From contig CM042150.1 in the NCBI GenBank assembly GCA_023376005.1, forward strand, positions 76,886,912 to 76,950,911: 64,000 nucleotides of DNA. The letters run 5' to 3'. The translations under genes were made by a program, and so were the position numbers. Each line of letters begins with the position of its first letter. Position 1 is the stretch's first letter. Below the pieces are notes generated by a model, which worked only from the letters and a program-made list of their open reading frames with translations, was not told the DNA's origin and made no database searches. Of this stretch, positions 53,501 through 64,000 are shown piece after piece. The stretch comes from Doryteuthis pealeii (taxonomy: Eukaryota > Mollusca > Cephalopoda > Myopsida > Loliginidae).

Positions 53501-53842
53501 TAAACCATATATGGGAGTGAGGAGTTTAATACCTTTCTCAAGAATATTACTCTGAGAGGGAATGTCATAGCGCGTCTAGAGTTCAAACACGCTTAATACG
53601 ATGCCACCCCCCATCTGTAAGAAAATATCAGCAGTAGATTATATGTAAGTAAGGAGCCATTTGCTAAAAAGTTGCGAAAATCGGTGTAAAACTTTGCCAG
53701 GGTTTCGGTCACAATATTTTCGTTATTCTTAGTTACAGCCTTCAGTTTGTAAACTTAGAATCATAATTCTGATGCACATTACAAATAATCTTAAACATTT
53801 ACAAACTACCGGATATTTGAATTTATTCTCGCTATATTTTTA

Positions 53843-53935
53843 GGAAAAAGTTTCCTTGGTCTAGTGTTAGCAAAGAGTGGATAGACTCCATCACTGGTTG
53901 GCTGATACCGATAATAGACCACTCCGTAGACTTTA
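53843..53935 (+). mobile_element. SINE-C fragment (3' end)
   Basis: CCTTGGTCTAGTGTTAGCAA, GAGTGGATAGACTCCATCAC, GGCTGATACCGATAATAGAC and CACTCCGTAGACTTTACA match the last third of SINE-C. Confidence 0.75.
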
Positions 53936-54084
53936 CATTTTCAGCTATTTTTCAGTTTGAAGTCCAAAGCGGGCATTTTACAGACTTTGGAGGCTCAATA
54001 TTCTAAGAGTAAAAGTACCTACATCAGTTAAGAGAACCACATAATCTGACAAATAGTTTCACAAACTTACAAATCTAAAATCAC

Positions 54085-54282
54085 TTATGTGCATCTGTTT
54101 AATTCAACAGTATGCTTATATGACCAAACCAGGTAACTCTCTCTTCTTTGGCTAAAGTAAATATTACGGTTGACTGTAAAACTACACACCATTTTAAACT
54201 TTTCTATTAAGTCATCCCGGTCTCTTCTACATTCGAATGTTGTTAAACCTAAATCTTTCAGTCTGTTCTCATAACTCAACAA
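54085..54282 (-). pseudogene. LINE reverse-transcriptase C-terminal fragment
   Basis: The frame reads SYENRLKDLGLTTFECRRDR, then DDLIEKFKMVCSF, then VNRNIYFSQRRES. The pattern YExRLKxLxLxxLexRRxRxDLIExFK is the well-known segment after the reverse-transcriptase domain of CR1-like LINEs. Neither end extends recognisably. Confidence 0.8.
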
Positions 54283-55609
54283 ATAAGAAGAAAACTAAAA
54301 TTTAAGAAACGATAGGGAAAAAATAACTGAAAGTAGACGAGACAAATAGGAAAAGAAAAAAAAATAACCTCATTGTTGAAAAAAGAAGAAGGAAAAAAAG
54401 GAATTAAAAAAACCGAATGAATGAATCAGTTTTTGATAAATAAATGAATAAATAAATAAATAAAGGACAACTACTAAAGAAAGTAATATAAAAAGAAAAA
54501 AGAAAAGACAAGTAGATTTTAAACAGCTGAAGTTTTGTACAACGTAAATAGATCAAAAGTGGATAAGTTAAAAAATAAAACTTAATAAAAAAAAATCAAC
54601 AATCGGAAAACTATGAGCATAAAAAAAACGAATCTAATCTCGGCTATTCAACTGAAACAAAATAGTGCACAAAAAAGAATTAATTCTAAACGATAGGCAA
54701 AATACTTTGAGTGGCCAATATGTCCACTGAAAGAAATCAAAATGCCTATCGGCGTATGAAGTGACAGACGGACACGCGTTACAGCACACCGCCTGGAATA
54801 ATAGTCTATATAAATGGAGTTGGTGCACAAAGAGAACCTGGCAAGATCTCAGGAATTATTCTCCAAGATAAAACGGTAAAAGGCTGCTAAACATTAGCAT
54901 TTCCAACCACCACCAATGTCGCTTCGTTGTTGTGTCGGACGTAATTTACACAAGTAGATAAAAGGTAGATAGACGAACTTGTACATTAAGATAAGCGGAT
55001 AAGGTAACAGGGTGGCGGGCTGAAAGTATCGAGCATGAAAAATCTATACAAAATCTATCTATTAGATTGTATCAAGTACTTTAAATACCTTTATACAAAG
55101 TTTATTTCATACACTCATCTAAGACCTAATTATTATTCCACTATTATTAAACTCTTTCCGAGTTTTCACACCAGTAGTAAATAGTGGCCGTCACTGTAAT
55201 TCGGGTGAAAGCAAGTTTTCTTAGTTCTCCAGAAACTCCTCTTGGTATTATAACTGATTTTAGCTGTTATCAGAATGGTCTCTATTCTTTCTCTGATCTC
55301 AAATTCTTACAGGCTCTTTCGCAGTCCTTTGTGGGACTGTTTACGGGACTCCTGCAATTAGTATCACCATCACTTTAATGTTCGACAGCTCTTTCAGCTC
55401 TCTGAAAGATCCAGGTATTTTGCTGCCTTTTTGCTTTCATTTATTTTCACTCAGTGTTCCGCTAGAATGACAAAGGCAACTTGATTTACAAGTTCTTTTC
55501 TTTTTGTTAATTAATACTGGGTTGGACTTCTGGTCAGAGTTTGTCATCCGTTTGTATAGCAAAATGTTAGAGAATTTTATATGTCCTATTTTTAGGACAT
55601 ATCCTGGTT

Positions 55610-55612
<3 letters not shown>
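54283..55612. other. Unassigned stretch
   Basis: A-rich runs with short (AAAT)n near 54440-54465. A 64-codon plus-strand frame (55184-55378) has no recognised domain. Confidence 0.4.

Positions 55613-55706
<94 letters not shown>
55613..55706. repeat. Compound (TA)n(TG)n microsatellite
   Basis: About 26 TA units then about 20 GT units. Confidence 0.95.
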
Positions 55707-55708
<2 letters not shown>

Positions 55709-55984
55709 AAAAAAAGTATTTGTAATCGATTGGAATACCTGATACCATCTAACTGTAAATTAAGAATAATTACTTGAAACTTTATTTGTTTACTAAGGAT
55801 TATTTGTAGTTACTTAAAACTATATAACCCTGTACAAACAAATAATTATTATTAAATAGAAATAGCTACTATAAAACAAATACTTACTAGAATTAGAAAA
55901 GGCTACTTGAAAAAGGCAACTGTGTGCAAATTATTTGTATTAGATAGAAATACTTGATATCATAACTGTTTGTCAAAAAAATCT

Positions 55985-56102
55985 TGAGAAACAATTACAC
56001 AAAAATGTATATATATATGTACAATGAACGCAACTACCTAACCTCTAGGCTTTAAATAACCATAGAGGGGTTGAAATGCCGTTAAAATCAATAAATCAAT
56101 GA
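55985..56102 (+). mobile_element. LINE/SINE 3' end with AATC-rich tail
   Basis: TTGAGAAACAATTACACAAA, GTACAATGAACGCAACTACC, AACCATAGAGGGGTTGAAAT and GCCGTTAAAATCAATAAATC: the same end as at 43425-43660. Confidence 0.65.
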
Positions 56103-57074
56103 ACATTGGAAAAACCATGAACTCCTCTTTCCGTGTATTCTGTAAAGCTGCTTCATGATTTGAATATACACTTTCGGCCAAGAAAAAAAAATTGTGTGAA
56201 TATCTGAGACGATTAATTATTATTATTCACTGATATACTCGAACAAGTGTCCTCGTCTTGCTGATTAAAAAGTCATAATATTTCGATCGTTATACACTAT
56301 GGGAATTTCGAACCAAACCTTTTGTCCAATCACAGTTATACAGTGTGATCTGAAAATTTTGTCACTTCTACATATATTTAGAGGTAAAATATTAATACTA
56401 CCTGAAATTTTAGAAAACAATCTAATTTTTAACGATTTATTAGAGGTATATAATTTGATATCTTATATATCATATTATTAAAACAAAAAATGATGAAAAT
56501 TAAAACAATATGTAAGGGTGACAAAACTTGCTGACCAAAGTTGATTGTTCTCATTCATTTTTAAATGTTGTAATGTATTAGTCAATTTCTCCGAGAGATG
56601 TCACTTGTTTCTTCCACTAGACCAGAGTGTATGTCTTCTCATTCCTTGCCTAAACCTAGGATTGAACCCATTACCAAGGTAATTGGATATATTTTAACCA
56701 TCTTTTTATCCTCTATGCCTTTGTCCCCTCTAAGAATGTAATTTTGTCTGTTAACTGAACATACGTATATGCCTAGTACTATTCATGGTATAATTAGATG
56801 TCTCAAGCTTAATGTATTTTCTTTCTTAATTAGAAGTACCCATATGCTATTAATTTCTATGCTAGGCATCAGTAAATAATGAGAAAATACTTTTTCAGCA
56901 GATAATGAAGGTGATTATTTCCAGGTCTACTTCACTGTGGTTCAGTTGTACGTGATCAAATTAGTCTTCGGAACTAAGTAATCATTGCAAATTAAGTACA
57001 ATGAAACATCTGAAGCCATAAGAAAAGTAACCATACTTTAATTATAAAACAGACATACTAAACATTAGCAATGA
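56103..57074. other. AT-rich stretch with a SINE-B scrap
   Basis: CTAGGATTGAACCCATTACC at 56657 with TTTTAACCATCTTTTTATCC at 56693 is a minus-strand SINE-B fragment. Nothing else recognised. Confidence 0.4.
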
Positions 57075-57493
57075 CACCTTGACTTACAAGAGCCCCAACT
57101 TACGAATTGAGTTACGAGCTGACAATCGGTCGATTTTTTGCTTGGGCCGTGTTGTAAAATTTGAGGTACGAGCTAGTTGCAGATACGCTTATGTTTATAA
57201 GTTAACTAAAAACATTTAAGTTTTCAAATTTATTACACCAAAGAAAAATATTATTTGTAAAAGGAATAGAATAAAAATAAAAACAGACATATTACAGCAC
57301 ATAATTGAATACATTCTATTTTATCCTGTTTATATACAATGCAAGGCTATTTTCATTATTTAAAAAAAGGAACAAAAATAGGGTATTTGGTGGGGAACTG
57401 GAACAGATTAATAGCATTTCAGTTTATTTCAATTAGGAAATTGATTTGATATAAGAGGAAATTGAGTTACGAGCGGAACAAGTTAAACACGCA
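57075..57493. mobile_element. MITE with ACCTTGACTT termini
   Basis: The left end ACCTTGACTTACAAGAGCCC and right end GCAAGTCAAGGT are inverted. Internal TTACGAATTGAGTTACGAGC is echoed by GAGTTACGAGCGGAAC near the right end. Ends of this form (a CTTGACTTACGA-like opening) belong to small Tc1/mariner-type non-autonomous elements in many animals. No coding capacity. Confidence 0.65.
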
Positions 57494-58261
57494 AGTCAAG
57501 GTACCACAGTTTGAATTGTGCTACTGAGTAAACTGTTTCGGAACAGGTTTATCATCCAAGTCTTCTTTGGGCTGTTGAACTCATTATTTGTGTCAGGTTT
57601 GTTTTCTAGTATAACGTTTTGGCCAATATATTCTACATCCTTCTTCAGCTGTATACCCAGTAAGGAGAGATACGACTCTGCACAAAAGACCGCTCTTTCA
57701 TTATGGATTGAACCTCTGAAGAATGCTGCATAATAAGTTCTTGTGAAACATTGTGTTAGCAACATAAAAGAGAAAAAAATTATTAGCTTCTTTTTATTGT
57801 TACATTTCTGGGGGTAAAAACCTGAATTTAAATTATTGACATATGTACAAAAAAAAAAAGGTTGTTAGAAAAAAAAAAGAATATTTAAATGTAAACAATC
57901 CTAAAGTAAATGACTATTATAATACGCAAATTCTTAGCTTTTTAAAAAAATTGATAAGTAATTTGCTAAATTATTTTACTCTTACCCCACTCTCTTTCCT
58001 CTTTCTCTCACTATACCTGTTATTCCTAAAAGTCTTTTAGTCTGATGCTAGATTTTATATATATAAGGTTTTCATTTTTCCAAGACCAAAATCTACTTAT
58101 TATCATGCTTTGTCCCATTGCTACATATCTTGAAATATCTTGTCACTAGTATGCCACAATGAAAAGCAGAGTGTTAATGTTATTAGAGTCTACAGATCTC
58201 AGAACAAAACAGATTTATCCTAAATATATGTAATATTGAAATTCTGAAAAAAATATACACA
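57494..58261. other. Unassigned stretch
   Basis: A minus-strand 89-codon frame (57765-57496; contains LGIQLKKDVEYIGQNVILEN) looks protein-like but I cannot name a family. TTTTGGCCAATATATTCTAC near 57615 resembles the arm of the fold-back family. Poly(A)-rich short runs at 57848 and 57870. Confidence 0.4.
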
Positions 58262-58385
58262 GTATTATTTGGATTATTAGCACTATTGTCCTCATCTTCA
58301 TTGTTATCTGTACAATATTACAGATAACAATGAAAATGAAGACAATAGTCTTAATAATCCAAGCCCCACCTAAAAAAACACAGAG
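58262..58385. mobile_element. Fold-back hairpin, 42-bp arms
   Basis: Arms 58271-58312 and 58319-58360 pair almost fully, with a loop of only 6 bases; the core is CACTATTGTCCTCATCTTCA. The outer sequence and the following GCCCCACCTAAAAAAAC match the elements at 15-440 and 14575-14784, so this is a minimal copy with both arms joined. Confidence 0.75.
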
Positions 58386-59340
58386 AAAAACTTGGCAGAA
58401 AAAAACTTGGGATTATAATGACTCTTTTCCAAATTATAGTTTAGACATCTGAGGAAGGTCGTAAAACTAATCGGTCGAAACTTTGAAGTAACAACTAAAG
58501 CAATAGGAAGGATGAATTCAATAATCTAAATGCTTCATAGGATAAATATTACGTATCCCACGATTATAAAGGGCAAACATTTCTTTTTAACTGCTTTTTA
58601 TTTTATTCTGCTCATCCTTTAAAGAATATTAGATTACTCTAATATATAGGATCAGGCAGAATGGTCTCTGGATTAGATTACTCTCGCGCAGGTCCTAATA
58701 GTGGTGAACGGGTGGAAGGTATATCTTTGAGCAACCAAGCCATTTCAGTTGCCATCGTGGCGTGAAAGAGTGAACATCGTGTAGTTCATGTCCGGTTTGC
58801 TTGCCAGATATACCCCTTGTGATTGCTTTTCTGTGAATGTCTGAAAGCCCAGGTTTTTTTAAAAACGTATGCCACAGAAAATTGAAAGATTTGATTCATA
58901 CTGAAATAGCAGCAACATCAGAAGCAATGACTCAGTGAGCTCTGCAGGACTTCAGAGGGGGGGGGGCTTTAGGTGTGTAGAACCGGCGATGGAAAGTATT
59001 TGGAGAACATAATATAAAGAAAAGTGATTTTAACAAAACAAACTTGCAAATACTGTTCTTATAGTAAAATTAACTATTTAATAGAATCTATATTTTTTAT
59101 TTTTTATTTATTTACGTTCCAAACCTGTGAGAGAATACTACCAGCATTATACCTTTTTATAAGATGATCCTGTCTGTAAAAAAGAATTACACTGCATGGG
59201 ATCTCGGTTACTTTAGTTAAAGGAGAGGAGATGGGCACTGTTGGACCCTGGACTTATGGTCCCCAAATCATTAATATATGGTTGTTCCTCGTGTCTCTTA
59301 TTATACTTGAATTCCAGCCTTAGAAACGTATTACTTATGT
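58386..59340. other. Unassigned stretch
   Basis: GACATCTGAGGAAGGTCGTA with CGGTCGAAACTTTG at 58446-58485 looks like a retroelement-end motif. A G run lies at 58958. Nothing else recognised. Confidence 0.4.
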
Positions 59341-59343
59341 AGA

Positions 59344-59399
59344 TGACGTCACCAATAAAATAGGTTTTCAAAATTCGTCATGTACACGAGTATATAAGG
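59344..59399 (+). promoter_or_regulatory. Promoter-like cluster: CRE, CCAAT, TATA
   Basis: A perfect palindromic TGACGTCA (59344-59351) is followed by CCAAT (59352-59356) and, 35 bases on, TATATAAGG (59391-59399). Spacing and order fit a core promoter. No exon is recognised within the next kilobase, and AT-rich DNA gives TATA boxes by chance, so this is tentative. Confidence 0.25.
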
Positions 59400-59498
59400 T
59401 ATTTAGATTTTTATATCTATAATTTAATTCTGAAGGTAGCCGATGGATACGTCTTAATGATAAAATATTAAGCAGTTATGATAAAACTGAATCGGGTG

Positions 59499-59705
59499 AC
59501 TGGTTAGCATACTAGTCTCGCAGATCTATTTCTAATGAATAAGGAGTTCGATCGTCACTGGATGCTCAAGTTTATGGCCTTGTATTAAATCTAAGATACG
59601 CTTTTTTGTGCTTCGCCGATCATTCTTTTTGGATATTTTCCAGTCCAGTGGGTTATAGACAATTGGTAGTAAATTTGAGTCTCACCAGGTGCTCTATACT
59701 TTTGG
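59499..59705 (+). mobile_element. Two diverged SINE-B fragments
   Basis: GACTGGTTAGCATACTAGTC with GGAGTTCGATCGTCACTGGA (59499-59564), and GACAATTGGTAGTAAATTTG with AGTCTCACCAGGTGCTC (59657-59692): A-box and B-box halves of SINE-B. Confidence 0.55.
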
Positions 59706-59760
59706 CCCAAGAATATTCGGCTTGAATACGAATATTATTATATGTTGTTTGGGTAATTTG

Positions 59761-60415
59761 CTGTGATATTGAATCAACTCTATTCCTTAGATTTAAATGA
59801 TGTTTGTTCGTTTTTAAAAGACACCAAATTATTTACATTAGATTAAAAATATCTTTTTGCTTAAATTTGAAATACATGTGAATCAACTTCAAATATTCTT
59901 TATGCAAAATTAAAACATCCTTTTTCACTTCACACACTCAAAAAATAATCTAATTCAGCAAAAAAACAAAACAAAAAAACAACCCTTTACAAAATCACCA
60001 TCAGATTTCTAGATCAGAGTACACTATCCTCACCATGATGGGATTACTAATAGCTGTGCTAAAGGTGACAGAAAAGAAAATCCCCATAAAATTAAAAACA
60101 AATCAAAAGTCTAGATTTTTTAAATAGAATACTTAATATTTTGCATAAGGCTTCGGATAAACTATAAGCCTATTGAATTTCTTAAACGAACAGGAAGACA
60201 TATTTAGTTCCATAATGTTCAAACATAGATTTAATATATCAACAAAGAAGCGACCCATGGGATGACATGCCGAGCCATGATATATCACTATGGGTTTTTA
60301 TGAGATATTTGTATTGTATATTTCAAGAGGGTCATAAATATATGGGAGTTGGCTATGATATTGAATTGACTCTCTGTATTCCTTAGATTTAAATGATGCT
60401 TGTTCGTCTTTAAAA
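59761..60415. repeat. Pair of about 60-bp direct repeats
   Basis: 59761-59819 and 60352-60415 share TTCCTTAGATTTAAATGATG exactly and GTTCGT(T/C)TTTAAAA nearby. They are 590 bases apart; the second lies just outside the mariner element at 60462. Confidence 0.8.
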
Positions 60416-60461
60416 TCAATTTTCTTTATGTAGAAAAAAACTTTAAAAATCCTTTTGTAAT

Positions 60462-61004
60462 AATCAGTCAAAAATGTTGGAATATTTTGGCAACATGAGG
60501 CAAAAGATCGGCAGCGTCGAATGCTTTTGCGGAGGTTATGAAGGTGATGAACCACACCGGACTGTAATATTCTAAACTCGCCCGATACTCTCCAAGTGCT
60601 ACTCACCGTGTTGCCTCTATGGCTTGGAGCATGGTTTTGAATTCCAAGTTTTTAAGGTCTAGCTGACTTTGCTCGATCGTCAAGATTCTTGCAACCTAAG
60701 CGAAATTACTTGAACCATCTGATTACTGTAATGTGATCACAGCGCCTTTACCTTTCGCACCAATAATGTTTTTAGTTGATTCTGTTGTGTTATGAGCATT
60801 TTGCATTTTCGTATTAAATATGTGGCACGTTCATCTGTGCGGCTTTCAAATCACACAAAATGTGAATCAAAGTGTCAGCATGTCAACTATCATGATAGTA
60901 TCAACTCCAGCGGATATCTGCCACGGTTTGAAGTGCATCGGACACATGATATACGTGCTGCAAACTAGTACGTATCAAAATATTGCAAAACTTTCGACTA
61001 ACCT
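60462..61004 (-). mobile_element. mariner-like element, internally deleted (second copy)
   Basis: In minus orientation it opens with GGTTAGTCGAAAGTTTTGCA next to TA (61005-61006) and closes near 60462 with ATTCCAACATTTTTGACTGA. Length and layout match 18132-18648: terminus, leader, N-terminal transposase remnant, then the other terminus directly. Divergence between the two copies is large. Confidence 0.75.
60480..60720 (-). pseudogene. mariner transposase N-terminal (HTH) remnant
   Basis: CKNLDDRAKSARPK, then EFKTMLQAIEATR, then STWRVSGEFRILQSGVVHHL, then HNLRKSIRRCRSF and QNIPTF. The linker and second helix-turn-helix are easier to read than in the copy at 18395-18625, and the reading ends in the terminal repeat at the same point. 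Confidence 0.8.
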
Positions 61005-61006
61005 TA

Positions 61007-62207
61007 GAATTATGATAATCTGATATTTTTCGGAAGATCAAAGCGTCAGTTTTTATTCTCAGTTGATACTTTGTTTGTATTAATTTTTTCATATTTTTGC
61101 TTGAATATTCAAGATGAGGAATTGTCAGTTTTATTATCCACTGACGTACTCCAACTAGTGGCTTTAACCTGATTTTACAGTCAAATGTTCCGACCGTCGT
61201 ACTCTTCAGCCTTCTCCGGATGCCTCTCATGTTCAGTAACGTTACAGGAATGAATCAAAATCTTCATTCTATTTTTGTGGATTAAATAAAGAGTTGTGTT
61301 TAGTTTGAAATTACCAGACATTCCCCCCTCTCTCTCTCTCTCTATCTCGCCCTCTCTCTCTGCAAATTTTAAGTATCCACTTTAATTAAATAAGGACAGA
61401 TTTATTGAAACGGAATCATATTGAAAAAAAAAAAAGAAAGAAAAGAAACACCGTTATTTAGTTTAGCTTCCGACTTTTTATCTTTTGAGGTGTTAACTTA
61501 AAAAAATCACGAGAATTTAGCTTGCAGCCATAACATTCAAGAAGGAACTTCTTCAACATTCACACATACGTAAATCTGTTTTTATGAGCAGAAAAGTATA
61601 GGCAAAAAGTTCTTATATATATATATATATTAATCTGTATAAGCAAACCCTCCAGCAAGGCTATACTATCGTACACATGCACACTTACAGACAGTTCACT
61701 GTATTCCGGTATCTATATCTGTATAGATATACCATAAAAAACAAAGTTTTTTTATAAATGTTTTATAGCGTTAAATAAATAACGGGATAAAGATTTACGA
61801 GCAATCTCTAAAAGATGTGAAGAGATTGAAAAGCTAGAAGTGTATTGAGATATGAAAAGAATGAGTCAACAAGTGATAGATATACAGATCAGCGTAGATA
61901 GCTGTAACTCTTTTTATGACCGATTTTCTTTCTTTCTCCCCTTATCTCCCCTACACACGCACACATGCAATCTTAATCAAATTTCAGTCTTAGTGAAGAG
62001 GGGTCCCCACTATGCTAGATCTTGCTTCTCTTAAGTTAAAAGGAGTCAGGGTTATTAGGTGTATCCTAGAACTCCACAGAGGGGGAGGGAGAACTAACGG
62101 GGCTGGACAATTGTTACTCTCCACCAAGGGTTACCACTTTAACCATAACTTCTTTTATCCTGCTAATGGTGAGGAATAGTGGATGAGCACAGATATATAC
62201 ATATATA
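61007..62207. other. Unassigned stretch
   Basis: A minus-strand frame from 61230 to about 61010 is unrecognised. CT units lie at 61324-61362 and a TA run at 61614-61630. Confidence 0.4.
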
Positions 62208-62209
62208 TA

Positions 62210-62255
<46 letters not shown>

Positions 62256-62335
62256 TATAGATAAACACATACATTTATAAGCATACACACACACACACAC
62301 ACATATATTTATATTATATATATATATATATTAAT
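62208..62335. repeat. (CA)n and (TA)n blocks
   Basis: Two CA blocks (62211-62249 and 62285-62302) separated by TA/GATA sequence, then TA units. Confidence 0.9.
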
Positions 62336-62368
62336 GCATCCGTCCTCTGCGTTAGCAAGATACAAATA

Positions 62369-62370
<2 letters not shown>

Positions 62371-62402
<32 letters not shown>

Positions 62403-62412
62403 CTTGCTACCG

Positions 62413-62510
<98 letters not shown>

Positions 62511-62537
62511 GATGATGATGATGATGATGATGATGAT
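62371..62537. repeat. Compound (TG)n, (TA)n, (GA)n, (ATG)n microsatellite
   Basis: TG units at 62377-62401, TA at 62413-62443, about 33 GA units at 62444-62507, then ATG units to 62537. Confidence 0.95.
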
Positions 62538-62589
62538 GAGAACGAAATAATAAATGCAAAAAACTTGCTAAATTTCTAAAAAAAAAAAA

Positions 62590-63170
62590 AATAAGCGTGT
62601 TAATCCCGACTGGTTTAGCTTTAACGGATATAAGTTTTCTAATGTTTGTTATTTTTATCGATGATATTTTAAACTGCAATTCCTTAAGTGATTTGACGAT
62701 GTTATTTATCTATTCTATTGAGGGGTCATTAGGGACTTCCTGGTAAAATGTTGAATTATTTAGATGGTTATTAGCTTTTCTAAGATATTCTTCCATACCC
62801 AAAATGATTATAACTTCGATCTTATCAGCTTAGGTTATGTAATCTCTTTCTGTGAGATTTTAAGTGCTATAAGTTCTTTATTTGTTAGGTTGTCATTCGG
62901 TAAGTGTCTTTTTATGATGTTTTTATATCTTCTTTCAATGTTTCGATGTTTGGATTGTTAAGTCTATATTGTTAAGGTTGAATGAGTTTTTAATTTCTTT
63001 AAGTGATTCTAGGATATTTGGTTCATAGTGAAAAATTCCGTAATGTGCTTTCGATATTATTCATCTAAAGAAGGCTATCAGGTCGTTATTTAATGTTTTC
63101 TTATTAAATGTGACGGACGGGTGTAAAATCTAAGTCCTTTACCAAGCTTTTGAAATATATCTGAATAAAA
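62590..63170 (-). pseudogene. Penelope-like reverse transcriptase N-terminal remnant
   Basis: In shifting minus-strand frames: PNDNLTNKELIALKISQKEI, then a KADKGS-like stretch broken by stops, then GMEEYLRKANNHLNNSTFYQ and EVPNDPSIE, then INNIVKSLKELQFKIS. The order NLTxxExxALKxL...KADKGxxxVIM...YxxEAxxQLxxxxFY is typical of the start of Penelope-like reverse transcriptases. The catalytic core and the GIY-YIG nuclease are absent; the frame ends in a T-rich run beside the microsatellite block. Upstream (higher coordinates) a region near 63100 reads TRPS and NKKTLNNDLIAFFR and may belong to it. Confidence 0.6.
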
Positions 63171-63179
63171 TGTATTTTT

Positions 63180-63483
63180 TCTCAAGTTACTCATTTTTGA
63201 GATCTTCTCTAAATTTTATAATTTTGTAAAATTTTCTTCTAAAGTTCTAAATCTAAATTAAGGTTAGAATTAAACACAGAATATATAATTAATTAAAATA
63301 CACATTCCATATATACCCATATATATACATAAAACAAATAAATAAAAATAAATAAATTGATAAATACATAGATATATAAATAGATGAAAAGAATAAAATT
63401 TAAATTGATTGAACAACGGCTATCACGACCCTTCCGCGTGGCGTTATAAAAAAAACCCCCACGAGACGCGTGTTTATAATGTA

Positions 63484-63515
<32 letters not shown>

Positions 63516-64000
63516 GACACAAAAACGCGTCCATTTCTGAAAACGTCTCTGATGATAAAGTTACTTTGAAATCGATAATACTAAACATCTTTTTATTTTA
63601 ATTTTATACGCATTGTTGTAATTGGTTTCATATCATTAATAAATTCTAAATCTTTTTTTTATTATCGTTATTATTCTATACTCAGGCTAATTTCCAATCG
63701 TTTTGGTCAGAGAAGAACTTTATTTTTTGAAGCGAAGTTGTTAGTATTAATGGATCGTAATTCAGGGTTCCATATTAGAGTTCGTGTAATTGTTTTAGCG
63801 TGTTTTTTTTTTTGTTTTTGTTTTTGTTTTAGTGGTCTCGCTGTCATGTTTCTTTTGATTATTGGTGTTTCTTAAATATAAATTGTGCTCTTTGGTAGTT
63901 GTTGGGAGGTATCTATTAGTGATCATATTTGTTGTACATAGATTTTTACATAGGTTTTCCTGATTTTATAATAGTTATAGAGACGTGTGGTTTTACATAA
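63180..64000. other. Unassigned stretch
   Basis: Includes an A run at 63485-63514. It may contain more of the Penelope-like remnant on the minus strand, but I could not align it. Confidence 0.4.
63485..63514. repeat. Poly(A) tract
   Basis: About 30 consecutive A. Confidence 0.95.

Noticed and set aside
58446..58490. A hammerhead ribozyme (CTGAGGA ... CGAAAC order)
   Set aside because: The CTGAUGA core is not matched and I could not form stem II convincingly.
60901..61230. 109-codon minus-strand frame as a host exon
   Set aside because: Its C-terminal part is the mariner terminus and leader; the upstream part has no splice acceptor I could support.

Overview
This looks like non-coding nuclear DNA from a large, repeat-rich animal genome, most likely a coleoid cephalopod such as an octopus. 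The reasons are the very high density of (TA)n, (CA)n and (GA)n microsatellites, at least four families of short tRNA-headed SINEs present in many diverged copies, and several mollusc-type non-LTR, Penelope-like and mariner/Tc1 remnants. The species call is inference: no host gene here is diagnostic. There is no bacterial-style gene organisation. Almost every long open frame is a microsatellite translation, a low-complexity pyrimidine or purine tract, or a broken transposable element.

The only credible host-gene piece is an 86-codon internal exon on the minus strand at 40994-41251. It has consensus splice sites on both sides and phase 0 at both ends, and its protein resembles the end of the ligand-binding domain running into the first membrane helix of a Cys-loop-type (pentameric) ligand-gated channel-like protein. 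Neighbouring exons were not found, so much of the window may be intron of that gene.

Layout. 0-5 kb: a fold-back element split by a SINE, several short inverted repeats, AT microsatellites, then the 3' end of a LINE with an RNase H/zinc-knuckle tail. 5-10 kb: a mariner fragment, nested mariner terminal repeats, SINE-A copies, and an 854-bp element with about 110-bp terminal inverted repeats enclosing the last exon of an uncharacterised protein family. 10-17 kb: a long polypyrimidine tract, SINE-A copies and a degraded LINE with a YADD reverse-transcriptase motif. 17-22.5 kb: an internally deleted mariner, two local duplications, a 33-bp minisatellite, a LINE end and a SINE-C. 22.5-29 kb: mostly plain AT-rich DNA, then a TA-flanked MITE split by a SINE with a visible target duplication, a LINE end and a full SINE-A. 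29-36 kb: a pair of diverged paralogous segments, a LINE C-terminus, many compound microsatellites and SINE-C copies. 36-43 kb: little recognisable sequence, a perfect-centre palindrome, a Tc1-like fragment, the host exon, SINE-D and SINE-A copies. 43-49 kb: purine tracts and a dense SINE cluster. 49-56 kb: compound microsatellites including a 270-bp palindrome, a short hairpin-headed element and a LINE fragment. 56-64 kb: a MITE, a fold-back hairpin, a second internally deleted mariner and a Penelope-like reverse-transcriptase remnant.

No intact transposase, reverse transcriptase, tRNA, rRNA or CRISPR array is visible. The elements relate to each other through shared 3' tails (LINE and tail fragments), nested insertions and repeated use of microsatellites at element ends.
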